From: Devosia yakushimensis
GTDB lineage: Bacteria > Pseudomonadota > Alphaproteobacteria > Rhizobiales > Devosiaceae
DNA: 64,000 nt
Direction: 5' to 3'
Assembly (NCBI RefSeq): GCF_030159855.1
Contig: NZ_BSNG01000002.1
Span: 45,935 to 109,934, forward strand
Under the pieces are notes generated by a model, which saw nothing but the letters and a program-made list of their open reading frames with translations, made no database searches and was not told where the DNA came from. A program made the translations under genes and the position numbers. This document shows positions 41,881 to 50,601 of the stretch, one piece after another. How positions within the stretch are numbered: position 1 is the first letter of the stretch; every line of letters begins with the position of its first letter.

Positions 41881-42803
41881 CCGATGCTGCCCAATCCGGC
41901 GCTATCCGCGCCGTGCCGAATTTGCAAAGCGCCGACCGTTTCTGGCCGGTCGCGGAACGGGTTATCGGCTATGTCCTGCTGAGTTTTGCGGCGCTGGCGA
42001 CGATCACCCCGTTCCTGTGGATGGTATCGACCTCGTTCAAGACCGATGCCGAGACCTTCCAGTTTCCGCCCAATTTCATTCCCAATAGCCTGCTCTGGCA
42101 GAATTATATCGACGCTATTGCCGGGCCCGATACCGGCCGGCAGCTGATCAATAGCCTAGTCTATGCATTGGGCTCGACCGTCTCCAATATGGTGTTTTGT
42201 GCCCTGGCCGGCTACGCGCTGGCGCGGATGCAGTTCAAGGGGCGCAATGTGATCTTTGCGCTGGTGGTGGGCCTGCTCATGGTGCCGGCGCAGAGCCAGA
42301 TCGTGCCGGTTTTCCTGATCGTGCAGAAAATCCCCTTTGCCGGCGGCAATGACTGGTTGGGCAATGGCGGCACGGGCCTGCTCAATACCTATTGGGGCAT
42401 GATCCTGCCCACGGCGGCGACGCCGTTCGGCATTTTCATGATGCGGCAGTTTTTCTCGCGCATCCCGATCGAATATGAGGAATCGGCGCGGCTCGACGGC
42501 GCCAAGCCTTTCACTATCTTCTGGCGCATTCTGTTGCCGCTGGCGCGGCCGGCCATGGCGGTGCTTGGGGTGCTGAGCTTTCAGAGCGCGTGGAACGACT
42601 TTATCTGGCCGCTGATCCTCACCTCCCAGCGCGAGATGGCGACGCTGCAGATCGGATTGCAATTGCTGCAAAGCGGTCCAGACGCGCGCTGGAATGTGGT
42701 CATGGCCATGGCCACGCTCATTACTCTGCCCATCATCATCGTGTTCCTGTTCGCGCAGCGCTACGTCATCGACGGTGCGGTCACGAGCGGCGTCAAGGGC
42801 TGA
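41877..42803 (+). CDS. sugar ABC transporter permease (MalG-like)
   Basis: The 308-residue product has six membrane helices, the EAA motif ESARLDGAKPFTIFWRILLPLARP, and the MalG-type C-terminal end FAQRYVIDGAVTSGVKG. With the preceding genes it completes a CUT1 importer. Confidence 0.94.
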   Translation: MTDAAQSGAIRAVPNLQSADRFWPVAERVIGYVLLSFAALATITPFLWMVSTSFKTDAETFQFPPNFIPNSLLWQNYIDAIAGPDTGRQLINSLVYALGSTVSNMVFCALAGYALARMQFKGRNVIFALVVGLLMVPAQSQIVPVFLIVQKIPFAGGNDWLGNGGTGLLNTYWGMILPTAATPFGIFMMRQFFSRIPIEYEESARLDGAKPFTIFWRILLPLARPAMAVLGVLSFQSAWNDFIWPLILTSQREMATLQIGLQLLQSGPDARWNVVMAMATLITLPIIIVFLFAQRYVIDGAVTSGVKG

Positions 42804-42842
42804 TCCTTTTTATCCTTTTGACCTATTCGCGGAGTTTTAGCG

Positions 42843-43943
42843 ATGATCCAGCATGTCGAAGTCTATGCACGGGACGGCGAGTTCGCCGCCTGGCCGGCCA
42901 ATTACGGCCTCTGGATCTGGGGCGATGAAGTGGTTGCGGTGTTTTCCCAGGGCTATCGTGGGGGGCAGGAAAACCTGCATGCCCGCGACAAGACGCGCCC
43001 CTTTATCGGCAAGCAGGCGCGGAGCCTCGATGGGGGCCTTACCTGGGTCAGCGAGCCGTTCAATGGCGCAATTCCCGGCGGCACGTCGCTTTCCGGCGAC
43101 GAGCATGTGATCGAGGCGCTGCAGAGCCAGCCCAATATCGTGAGGGATCGCGACCTGCCCCCACTGGCCGAACCGATCGACTTCACCGATCCCGAAACGA
43201 TTCTGATGTGCGCACGCACCGGGCTCGATGCGGGTTCGATAAGCTGGTTCTATGTCAGCCGCGATCGTGCCCGCTCCTGGCAGGGGCCCTATCGCATCGG
43301 CGACTTCGGATTGCCCGGCATTTCGGCGCGCACCGATATCGTGCCGCTCGGCAAGCATGATGCGCTGTTCCTGCTCACCGCGGTCAAGGCGAACGGGAAA
43401 GAGGGGCGGGTCTTTGCCGCCCGCACAAGCGATGGCGGCAGAAGCTTTTCGTTTGAAGGCTTTGTCGGTGAGGAGCCCGAGGGCTATGGCATCATGCCCG
43501 CTTCGCTGCGCCAGACCGATGGCAGCGTGCTTACGCTGGTGCGCTGTGCCACGCCCGGCAAAGGGCCGGACCGGCGTGCCTGGATCGACCAATATCGCTC
43601 GCGCGACGAGGGCAGGACATGGACCTATGAGGGGCGGCCTGTGCCCAATACGGGCTATGGCGGCAATCCGCCGACGCTCAACCGCCTCAAGGATGGACGC
43701 CTGGTAATGGTCTATGGCTTCCGCGATGCCCCCTTCGGCATGCGGGCGCGCTTCAGCTCCGATAATGGTGTGAGCTGGGGAGACGAGATCGTGCTGCGCG
43801 ACGATGGCGGCATGTCGGACCTGGGCTATCCGCGCAGCGTGGTGCGCGATGACGGCAAGGTGCTGACGGTCTATTATTACAATTACGGCATGGACCGGGA
43901 CCGCTTCATCGGGGGGACTTTGTTCGACCCGGCTGAAATCTAG
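42843..43943 (+). CDS. cytoplasmic sialidase-fold (BNR/Asp-box) glycosidase-like protein
   Basis: The 366-residue product has no signal peptide. Four Asp-boxes of a beta-propeller are visible: SLDGGLTW, SDGGRSF, SRDEGRTW and SSDNGVSW. Other conserved-looking parts are MPASLRQTDGSVLTLVR and DLGYPRSVVRDDGKVLTVYYYNYG near the end. It is the fifth gene in the ABC operon, 39 bp after the second permease, so its substrate should be the imported sugar or oligosaccharide. Asp-boxes only show the fold; the arginine triad of true sialidases cannot be confirmed by eye. A hydrolase or lyase for acidic sugars is the most likely role. Confidence 0.8.
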   Translation: MIQHVEVYARDGEFAAWPANYGLWIWGDEVVAVFSQGYRGGQENLHARDKTRPFIGKQARSLDGGLTWVSEPFNGAIPGGTSLSGDEHVIEALQSQPNIVRDRDLPPLAEPIDFTDPETILMCARTGLDAGSISWFYVSRDRARSWQGPYRIGDFGLPGISARTDIVPLGKHDALFLLTAVKANGKEGRVFAARTSDGGRSFSFEGFVGEEPEGYGIMPASLRQTDGSVLTLVRCATPGKGPDRRAWIDQYRSRDEGRTWTYEGRPVPNTGYGGNPPTLNRLKDGRLVMVYGFRDAPFGMRARFSSDNGVSWGDEIVLRDDGGMSDLGYPRSVVRDDGKVLTVYYYNYGMDRDRFIGGTLFDPAEI

Positions 43944-44028
43944 AAAACCGCATACGAATCTTCCCGCCATCTGTCGAAAGGCCTGCCGCCCGCTCGTCGG
44001 GCAGACAGGTTATCCGGAGGAGCGGAAA

Positions 44029-45255
44029 ATGAATGAGCGGTATGGTTGGGTCATCGTGGCGGCGGGCGCGCTGATTACGTGCGTGGCGATGGGGGCGATG
44101 TTCGCCCTGCCGGTCTATCTGCAGCCGATTGCCGAAGAGACGGGCTGGACGCGGGCCGGCATTTCGGGCGCCATGACCGTGGGTTTCGTGGTCATGGGCA
44201 TTGCCGGGTTCGGCTGGGGCACGCTCAGCGACCGGATCGGGGCGCGGCCTGTCGTGCTCATGGCATCGCTCCTTTTGGGAGCCGGGCTGGTGCTGGCCAG
44301 CCGCGCCACGGATCTCCTGGTGTTTCAATTTGCCTATGGCGGAATGGTCGGAGCGTCGGGCGGGGCGTTCTTCGCCCCGATCATGGCCACTGCGGTGGGC
44401 TGGTTCGACAAGCACCGGAGCCTGGCCGTGTCGCTGGTTTCGGTCGGCGGCGGTGTTGCGCCAATGGTGGGCACGCCTTTTGCCAGCGTGTTGATCAGCA
44501 ATTTCGGCTGGCGCAGCGCCATGCTGGCCATCGCCATCGGCGCCGTGGTCCTGCTCATTCCGGCGGGCCTGCTTATCCGCCGGGCCCCGGCCATGCTTGA
44601 AGAGGCCGTTGCCGCAAATGGTCCGGGACCGGAAGGGCGGGTATCGTCGCCAGCGGTCAAGGCTTTGCGCACGCCGCAATTCATCGTGCTCGCGGCGACC
44701 TTTTTCCTCTGTTGCGCCGCCCATTCCGGGCCAATCTTCCACACGGTCAGCTATGCCATGATCTGCGGCGCCTCTTCGCTGGCGGCGGCGAGCATCTATA
44801 GCGTGGAAGGGGTGGCGGGGCTTTTCGGCCGGTTGATCTTCGGCGTTCTGGCCGACCGGCTCGGTGTCCGCCGGGTGCTGGTGGCGGGTCTGGCGCTGCA
44901 GGCCATCGGTATCTACAGCTATATTTATGTGACGCAGCTGAATCAGTTCTACATGCTCGCGGTGGTGCTGGGCATGGCCTATGGCGGGGTCATGCCGCTC
45001 TATGCCGTGCTGGCGCGCGACTATTTCGGGCCCCGCGTCATGGGGACGGTGCTGGGCGCGGCGACCATGACCTCGAGCATCGGCATGGCCTTCGGCCCGG
45101 TTGGCGGCGGGTGGCTTTACGATACTTATGGCACCTATCACTGGCTTTATATCGCTTCGGCGGCGGTGGGCGTGGCAGCAGCGGGCATGGCGCTGGCGTT
45201 TCCGCCGCCCCAGCGGGACCAGGATGACAGGCCGGGCGCGGCGCAACCTGCCTGA
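44029..45255 (+). CDS. MFS transporter (oxalate/monocarboxylate type)
   Basis: The 408-residue product has about twelve membrane helices. It begins MNERYGWVIVAAGALITCVAMG and has GFGWGTLSDRIGARPVV in loop 2-3 and LFGRLIFGVLADRLGVRRVL in loop 8-9, as in the OFA/MCT group that moves organic anions. GGAGGAG precedes the ATG. It is 85 bp after the sialidase-like gene in the same direction and may carry a product or related acid. Confidence 0.88.
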   Translation: MNERYGWVIVAAGALITCVAMGAMFALPVYLQPIAEETGWTRAGISGAMTVGFVVMGIAGFGWGTLSDRIGARPVVLMASLLLGAGLVLASRATDLLVFQFAYGGMVGASGGAFFAPIMATAVGWFDKHRSLAVSLVSVGGGVAPMVGTPFASVLISNFGWRSAMLAIAIGAVVLLIPAGLLIRRAPAMLEEAVAANGPGPEGRVSSPAVKALRTPQFIVLAATFFLCCAAHSGPIFHTVSYAMICGASSLAAASIYSVEGVAGLFGRLIFGVLADRLGVRRVLVAGLALQAIGIYSYIYVTQLNQFYMLAVVLGMAYGGVMPLYAVLARDYFGPRVMGTVLGAATMTSSIGMAFGPVGGGWLYDTYGTYHWLYIASAAVGVAAAGMALAFPPPQRDQDDRPGAAQPA

Positions 45256-45285
45256 GCGAGGCGAAGCACTCTATTTACCAAGCGC

Positions 45286-45580
45286 GGACCGGCCGGTCCG
45301 GGAACGGGCCGGCGTACAAAAGCATTAACGTCTTGCCCTCTATAGGGGATCGGGGTCGTACGCACGGCCCTGGGGCGTGGAAACCCCAAGTATGCCGGTT
45401 GGTGCTCGCCGTTTCGAGCACCCCAACCCTGATCTCATGGTCGGGGAGCCGCGGGCGCATGTCCAGGTTCTCGAACTAAAGGCTCACGGGACCGGGCATA
45501 CTCGGTTTTCCAACTCCCCGATCATTGGGGGTCAGGAAAGGACAGCGGGGGCGTACCGCAACAGTCCTTTGCCTGGGTCG
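45286..45580 (+). ncRNA. probable structured non-coding RNA, family unknown
   Basis: The 580 bp between the MFS gene and the MHYT-GGDEF-EAL gene contain no credible protein gene but fold well. GGACCGGCCGGTCC (45286-45299) is a perfect palindrome and may be the MFS terminator. A 12-bp hairpin is formed by 45397-45408 and 45415-45428 (loop CCGTTT). A long-range helix of 11 bp joins 45438-45448 to 45514-45524, extended by CCTGA/TCAGG (45428-45432 and 45532-45536). AAAGGAC (45537-45543) pairs with GTCCTTT (45564-45570) enclosing GCGG/CCGC. GTATGCCGG (45390-45398) can also pair with 45492-45501. TATAGG at 45341 may be a -10. I do not recognise tmRNA, RNase P, SRP or 6S signatures. The strand is assumed from the downstream gene. 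Confidence 0.45.
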
Positions 45581-45836
45581 GGCCGAACAAGCCTTTTCAG
45601 TCTCCCGCAGAATGGGTCTGCCAGTCATGGCGGGCAAGGTGGAGAAATGTGCGGGTGCCCTGCGGCGCTCGCCAATTGTGCTGGACGCTTGATGGGTCGA
45701 TATCGTGACACTGGCAGCCCTGCCGGACATATCCTGCACCCTGGCTAGGGCAGGCCAGCGGCCCCATGGCGCGATCCACGACACACCTCTCCCAACATCA
45801 CCCGCATCGGCGGGATTAAAAAAATAGCAAACAGCC

Positions 45837-47942
45837 ATGATGACTGTCCTCAATTGCGTCCTTTACGAACACAATATCTGGCTGGTGCTGGTCGCGGCGC
45901 TGGTGTGCCTGGCCGGGTCTTCCGCCACGATCCGGCTGTTCAGCCGCGCCGCCAATACCACCGGATTGCAGCGGGCCGGCTGGCATTTCCTGACGGCGGT
46001 GGCGGCGGGCTCATCGATCTGGTGCACCCATTTCATCGCCATGCTGGCCTATGATCCCGGCGCCCCGGTGGGGTTCGATCCGGTCATGACCATTGTTTCG
46101 CTGCTGATCGCCATGGTGGGCGTGCAGCTGGGTTTCGTGCTGGCGGCCAGCGGGCTGACGCGGCTGGCGCCGGCGCTGGGCGGGGCCGTTGTGGGTCTTG
46201 CCATCGTGGCGATGCATTATACGGGGATGATGGCCTATCGGGTGCAGGGCATCATCTCCTGGGAGATGAATTACCTGGTCGCTTCGATCCTTCTGTCGGT
46301 GGTGCTGTCGGCGCTGGCCATGCATCTGGCGATGCGCCGGGTTGCGGGGAGCGATAAATATTGGGCTACCGGGGCGCTGGTGCTGGCGATTGTGTGCCTG
46401 CATTTTACCGGCATGACCGCGTTCCGCGTGTCGCCCATGCTGATCGAGGGGTCGTTTTCCAATCCGGCCGCCTTGCAGGCCCTGGCTCTGGCGGTGGCGG
46501 GCGTGGCCCTGGTCATTCTGGGGGCGGGTGTCGCCAGCTATCTCATCGATGACAGCATGCGCGCCGAATCCTATGAAAAGCTGCGCCAGATGGCCATGAG
46601 CGACAGTCTTACGGGCCTGCCGAACCGGGCCAGTTTCAACGATCACCTCGACCACGAACTGGATTGGGTGGCCGATACCGGGGGCAAGGTGGCCCTGATC
46701 GGCATCGATCTCGACCGTTTCAAGGAAATCAACGACCTGCGTGGCCATGCCATTGGCGATGAGGTGCTGCAGGTGCTGGCGCGGCGGATGACCAAGCTGT
46801 TGGGCGAGGGCGAATTCATCGCCCGGCTCGGCGGCGACGAATTTGCCGCCGTGAGCCGCATGCGGGGCCGGGGCGAGCTGGCCGATTTCCTGTCGCGGCT
46901 GGAGGCGAGCCTGTTCAAGCCGATCCGGCTCGACGATTTCGAGGTGATTCCGGGCGCCAGCCTGGGTGTCGCCATCTACCCGGATGATGCCGCGAGCAAG
47001 GAAGCCCTGGTCAACAATGCCGACTTGGCCATGTATCGCGCCAAGGCCGATATCGCCCGGGCAGTCTGTTTTTATGAGCGATCGATGGACGAGATCGTGC
47101 GGGCGCGCCGGAACCTGGCGAGTGAATTGCGCGAGGCGCTCGAGGCCAATCAACTCGATATCCACTACCAGGTGCAGACCTCGATCTCGACCGGGGAGAT
47201 CCGCGGCTATGAGGCGCTGCTGCGCTGGGAGCATCCGCAGCGCGGATTTATCGCGCCGGCCGAATTCATCCCGCTGGCCGAGGAAAATGGGCTCATCCTG
47301 CAGATGGGCGAATGGATCTTGCGCACCGCCTGCGCCAGGGCGGCGTCGTGGGAGCCGCCTTACAAGGTGGCGGTCAATCTCTCGCCGGTGCAGTTCGTGC
47401 ATACCGACCTGCCCAAGCTGGTGGCCGATGTGCTGGCCGAAACCGGGCTGGCGCCGGAGCGACTGGAGCTGGAGCTGACCGAATCGACGATCTTCGCCGA
47501 TAGGGAGCGGTCGCTTTACATGCTCGGCCAGATCAAGGCGCTGGGGGTCAATATCGCGCTCGACGATTTCGGCACCGGCTATTCCTCGCTCGATACCCTG
47601 CGCGCCTTCCCCTTCGACAAGATCAAGCTCGACCGCTCCTTCATGAGCGAGGTGGAATCGAGCCCACAGGCCAAGGCCATTATCCGCGCCGTGCTGGCGC
47701 TGGGCAAAAGCCTCGATATTCCGGTCTTGGCCGAGGGCATCGAGACCCATGGGCAATTGGCATTGCTGACGAGCGAAGGATGCGATGAAGCCCAGGGGTA
47801 TCTCCTGGGCCGGCCCGCGCCGCTGCAGCAGATCATCACCAGCGGCCAGCTGACGCTGGCGGGAGGGGATGTGTCGGGGCAGGCGGTGGTGACGGTGCGC
47901 GCCGAGGATATCGCGGTGAGCCTCGTCGCCCGCTCGGCCTGA
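45837..47942 (+). CDS. MHYT-GGDEF-EAL cyclic-di-GMP enzyme
   Basis: The 701-residue membrane protein starts with seven helices of the MHYT sensor, whose motifs read CTHFIAM, MHYTGM and LHFTGM; these are thought to bind metal and sense gases such as O2, CO or NO. A GGDEF domain (about 255-405) has an intact RLGGDEFAAV active site and no RxxD inhibitory site at the usual position. The EAL domain (about 430-680) keeps YEALLRW, NLSPVQF, LDDFGTGYSSL, KLDRSFM and AEGIET, so hydrolysis of cyclic-di-GMP is probable. The ATG at 45840 is an equal start. The 5' region is the structured stretch described before. Confidence 0.94.
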   Translation: MMTVLNCVLYEHNIWLVLVAALVCLAGSSATIRLFSRAANTTGLQRAGWHFLTAVAAGSSIWCTHFIAMLAYDPGAPVGFDPVMTIVSLLIAMVGVQLGFVLAASGLTRLAPALGGAVVGLAIVAMHYTGMMAYRVQGIISWEMNYLVASILLSVVLSALAMHLAMRRVAGSDKYWATGALVLAIVCLHFTGMTAFRVSPMLIEGSFSNPAALQALALAVAGVALVILGAGVASYLIDDSMRAESYEKLRQMAMSDSLTGLPNRASFNDHLDHELDWVADTGGKVALIGIDLDRFKEINDLRGHAIGDEVLQVLARRMTKLLGEGEFIARLGGDEFAAVSRMRGRGELADFLSRLEASLFKPIRLDDFEVIPGASLGVAIYPDDAASKEALVNNADLAMYRAKADIARAVCFYERSMDEIVRARRNLASELREALEANQLDIHYQVQTSISTGEIRGYEALLRWEHPQRGFIAPAEFIPLAEENGLILQMGEWILRTACARAASWEPPYKVAVNLSPVQFVHTDLPKLVADVLAETGLAPERLELELTESTIFADRERSLYMLGQIKALGVNIALDDFGTGYSSLDTLRAFPFDKIKLDRSFMSEVESSPQAKAIIRAVLALGKSLDIPVLAEGIETHGQLALLTSEGCDEAQGYLLGRPAPLQQIITSGQLTLAGGDVSGQAVVTVRAEDIAVSLVARSA

Positions 47943-47951
47943 ACCCGTTTT

Positions 47952-48779
47952 TCAGACCGGTTCGGATTCCTTCTCGCGCGTCACCCAGGCCCGGTCCCGC
48001 CATTCCCGCACGGTGATGGCGATGCGTTCAGGCGTTATGGTGATGATGTTATAGGCATTGGGCTCGCCCCGCAGCCGGGTCGATATGGTCGAGGAAGCCT
48101 GGGCAACCAGGATGGGGGCCACGGCCGATTTCCTGAGGCCGGTCGGCGCCCCGTGCCCGGTCGTGCCCTCGGCCTCGTGCTTGCGCACATAGGACAGATG
48201 AAAGTGACCCGAGAGCACGAGCCTGACGCCGAGCCGGGCGAAGGTTTCGAGCGCTTCGTCGGCCCGCTTCACCCGTTTGGTCTTTTGCAGCATGGGCTCG
48301 GTGGGAAAGAGCAGGGGGTGATGCGCTACCACCACCCGGATCGCATCGGGCGATGCCCTGGCGAAGCGGGTTTCGAGGTCTTCGAGCTGGTCGCGGGAAA
48401 TGGTGCCGTGGCCCCAATTCCATTCGAGGCGCGCCCGGCGCGACGTGCGCATGCCCAATAGCGCCACGCCCTGCATTTCGAGGAAGGGTTCGAGGTCCTG
48501 GGCGATGTAGCGCCGGTAAAGCCCATAGGGATTGAGGAAGCGGCGCAGGACATTGACCGCCGGCACGTCATGATTGCCCGGGACGGCAAAGATCGGGCTG
48601 TGCAGGGTATCGAGAAAGGCGCGGGCGGCGATGAATTCCCGGCTGCTGCCCACCTGGGTAAAGTCGCCGCTGATGACGACGAGATCGGGCGCGATGCCGG
48701 CAATGTCGGCGGCAAGTCCGGCGGCTGCCGCGGGGTCGTGATGGCCGAAATGCAGATCGGAAAGGTGGACGAGCTTCAT
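47952..48779 (-). CDS. metallophosphoesterase (CpdA-like)
   Basis: The 275-residue product has all calcineurin-type metal motifs: LSDLHFG, VISGDFTQ, PGNHDVP, VVAHHPLLF and LSGHFH. Similar proteins hydrolyse 3',5'-cAMP or other phosphodiesters. It overlaps the lipid kinase gene by four bases, which hints at phospholipid or phosphodiester metabolism more than cAMP control. Confidence 0.88.
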   Translation of the reverse strand: MKLVHLSDLHFGHHDPAAAAGLAADIAGIAPDLVVISGDFTQVGSSREFIAARAFLDTLHSPIFAVPGNHDVPAVNVLRRFLNPYGLYRRYIAQDLEPFLEMQGVALLGMRTSRRARLEWNWGHGTISRDQLEDLETRFARASPDAIRVVVAHHPLLFPTEPMLQKTKRVKRADEALETFARLGVRLVLSGHFHLSYVRKHEAEGTTGHGAPTGLRKSAVAPILVAQASSTISTRLRGEPNAYNIITITPERIAITVREWRDRAWVTREKESEPV

Positions 48780-49720
48780 GCTGGCAGCGCCTGATCGGGA
48801 GGCGGCGCCTCGGCCAGGGCAGGGGGCGCCAGCACGGTCAGCGCCTTGGGACGGATGGTGAAATGCAGCGGCGTCGCCAGCGTCTCGATCTCGCCGTCAA
48901 ACATCACCTTGAGTAGTCCCTTGTGGCTGTCGATGGTCACGGCACCAACACTTTCGACCTGCAAAGCTTCGTCCTGATGCCAGCGGCCAACCAGCATGCC
49001 GCTGGTGAGGCGGACGAAATCGACGAAACCGAACCGTTTTAGAACGTAAAGCGTGAGGGTGCCACCATCGAGCCGCTCCCGGGCGAAAAACCGCCCGAAG
49101 CCCTCGTCATAGGAATTGCTGGCCACCGCCACGGCCTGCACACGCTCCACCCTGGGCTGGCCGGTATCGCCGGCATCTATGGCAATGGCGATGCGGCGGT
49201 TTCGCGCCAGGCGGCGGAAGAAATAGCGCATGAACCCCACCTTGGCCGAAACGCCGGGCATGGTGCGGATATGCTCGCGCCCGGCGGCCATGCCGGGGAT
49301 CAGGCCGATAACGACCTTATGGAGGAAAAACCGGCCATTGACCTCCCCGACATCGATCTGCTGCTCGACGCTCTGGGCGAGGGCGGCGACGGCGGCTGAT
49401 GTATCGAGGGGAATGCGGAGGTCCTTGGCCAGCGCATTGACGGTGCCCAGCGGCAGGATGGCCAGCGATTTGCCGCTGCCGAGCATGGCCCCGCCGAGGG
49501 CGGTGATGGTGCCGTCGCCGCCGGCGGCAACGATGGTATCGGCAGGGCTGGCCAGCGCCTGTTCGATGCGTTCGGCCATGGGCCGGCTCGCATCGGCATC
49601 GATATGCGCGGCAAGCCCCTGGCTGGCAAACATCTGGGCAAGCGCGGCCTCGGTAATGCCGGTTGCCAGGGCCGTTCCGGCATTGGCGTTGAAGATGACG
49701 TGATAGGTTCGTGCGGTCAT
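48776..49720 (-). CDS. diacylglycerol/lipid kinase family protein
   Basis: Start taken at MTARTYHVIFNANAGTALA; a TTG 33 bases earlier is also open. The 314-residue product shows the NANAGT and GGDGTITALGGAMLG motifs of the DAGK catalytic domain, LPLGTVNALAKDL, and a C-terminal beta domain (VMFDGEIETL). It phosphorylates a lipid alcohol such as diacylglycerol, or a sphingoid-type substrate. It is divergent from a PAP2 phosphatase gene, which does the reverse type of reaction. Confidence 0.87.
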   Translation of the reverse strand: MTARTYHVIFNANAGTALATGITEAALAQMFASQGLAAHIDADASRPMAERIEQALASPADTIVAAGGDGTITALGGAMLGSGKSLAILPLGTVNALAKDLRIPLDTSAAVAALAQSVEQQIDVGEVNGRFFLHKVVIGLIPGMAAGREHIRTMPGVSAKVGFMRYFFRRLARNRRIAIAIDAGDTGQPRVERVQAVAVASNSYDEGFGRFFARERLDGGTLTLYVLKRFGFVDFVRLTSGMLVGRWHQDEALQVESVGAVTIDSHKGLLKVMFDGEIETLATPLHFTIRPKALTVLAPPALAEAPPPDQALPA

Positions 49721-49869
49721 GCCGTTCACAACAAGAAGAGGCTCTTGGGACAAGTAACGGCGCGGTGAGGCCTTTGGTTCAGCCTTGTGCCGGCAATGGC
49801 CTGCCCTATGTGTGGAACATGGACGAGGCGGCGGGCGTTTGCCGCCGACACCGGAGAGGATTTCGACAT

Positions 49870-50601
49870 ATGCTGCAAAACCTTGTCCGCACTCGCCAAT
49901 ACCAGGCCCTGCGTGATTTCGTTAAAGCCGAGGCGCTGCTGCTGAGTGGCATTGTGGTGGTCAGCGGCCTGGTGCTGGGCTTTCTGCGGCTGGCCGACGA
50001 AATGCTGGAAGGCGAAACGGAGGCCTTCGACCGCGCCATCCTGATGCTGTTTCGCGACCCGGCCGATATCGACCGCGTCATCGGGCCGCCCTGGATGCAG
50101 GAAATGGTGCGCGACGTCACGGCGCTGGGGAGTTTCGCTTTTCTGGGCCTATTGGTCAGCGGGGTCGTGATCTATCTGTTCCTCGCGCGGATGCGCGGCG
50201 CGGCCTTTTTGGTTTTGACTTCGGTGCTGGGGGGGACCTTGCTCAGTACGCTGCTCAAAATGAGCTATGATCGTCCGCGCCCGGACCTGACGACAATGTC
50301 CCACCAGTTCACGGCAAGCTTTCCCAGCGGCCATGCCATGCTGTCGGCCGTGACTTTCCTGACGCTTGGCGCCATCCTGGCTCAGCTGGCGCCGACCCGC
50401 GCCTTGCGGATTTTCAGCATTGGCGCGGCGATCTTCCTGACGCTGATCGTGGGCACCAGCAGGCTCTATATGGGCGTGCATTTTCCCAGCGATGTGCTGG
50501 CCGGCTGGTGCCTGGGCGCGGCCTGGGCATTGGGATGCAGCCTCATCGCCTTCTGGTTGCAGCGGCGCGGCAAGGTCGAGCAGTCCGGCCCGGCATCCTA
50601 G
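49870..50601 (+). CDS. PAP2 family membrane phosphatase
   Basis: The start MLQNLVRTRQYQALRDF has GGAGAGGA upstream. The 243-residue integral membrane protein has the three acid phosphatase motifs: KMSYDRPRP, FPSGHAM and SRLYMGVHFPSD. These enzymes remove phosphate from phosphatidate or undecaprenyl pyrophosphate. The stop overlaps the dadA stop on the other strand by three bases. Confidence 0.92.
   Translation: MLQNLVRTRQYQALRDFVKAEALLLSGIVVVSGLVLGFLRLADEMLEGETEAFDRAILMLFRDPADIDRVIGPPWMQEMVRDVTALGSFAFLGLLVSGVVIYLFLARMRGAAFLVLTSVLGGTLLSTLLKMSYDRPRPDLTTMSHQFTASFPSGHAMLSAVTFLTLGAILAQLAPTRALRIFSIGAAIFLTLIVGTSRLYMGVHFPSDVLAGWCLGAAWALGCSLIAFWLQRRGKVEQSGPAS

Noticed and set aside
45286..45640. tmRNA, RNase P RNA, group II intron or cyclic-di-GMP riboswitch
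   Set aside because: No tag-peptide coding stretch, no GAGGAAAGTCC-type core, no domain V-like hairpin, and no conserved riboswitch core could be found.
45275..45748. Several short open frames on both strands in the structured region
   Set aside because: They overlap each other and the long helices, have no ribosome sites and look like random GC-rich frames.
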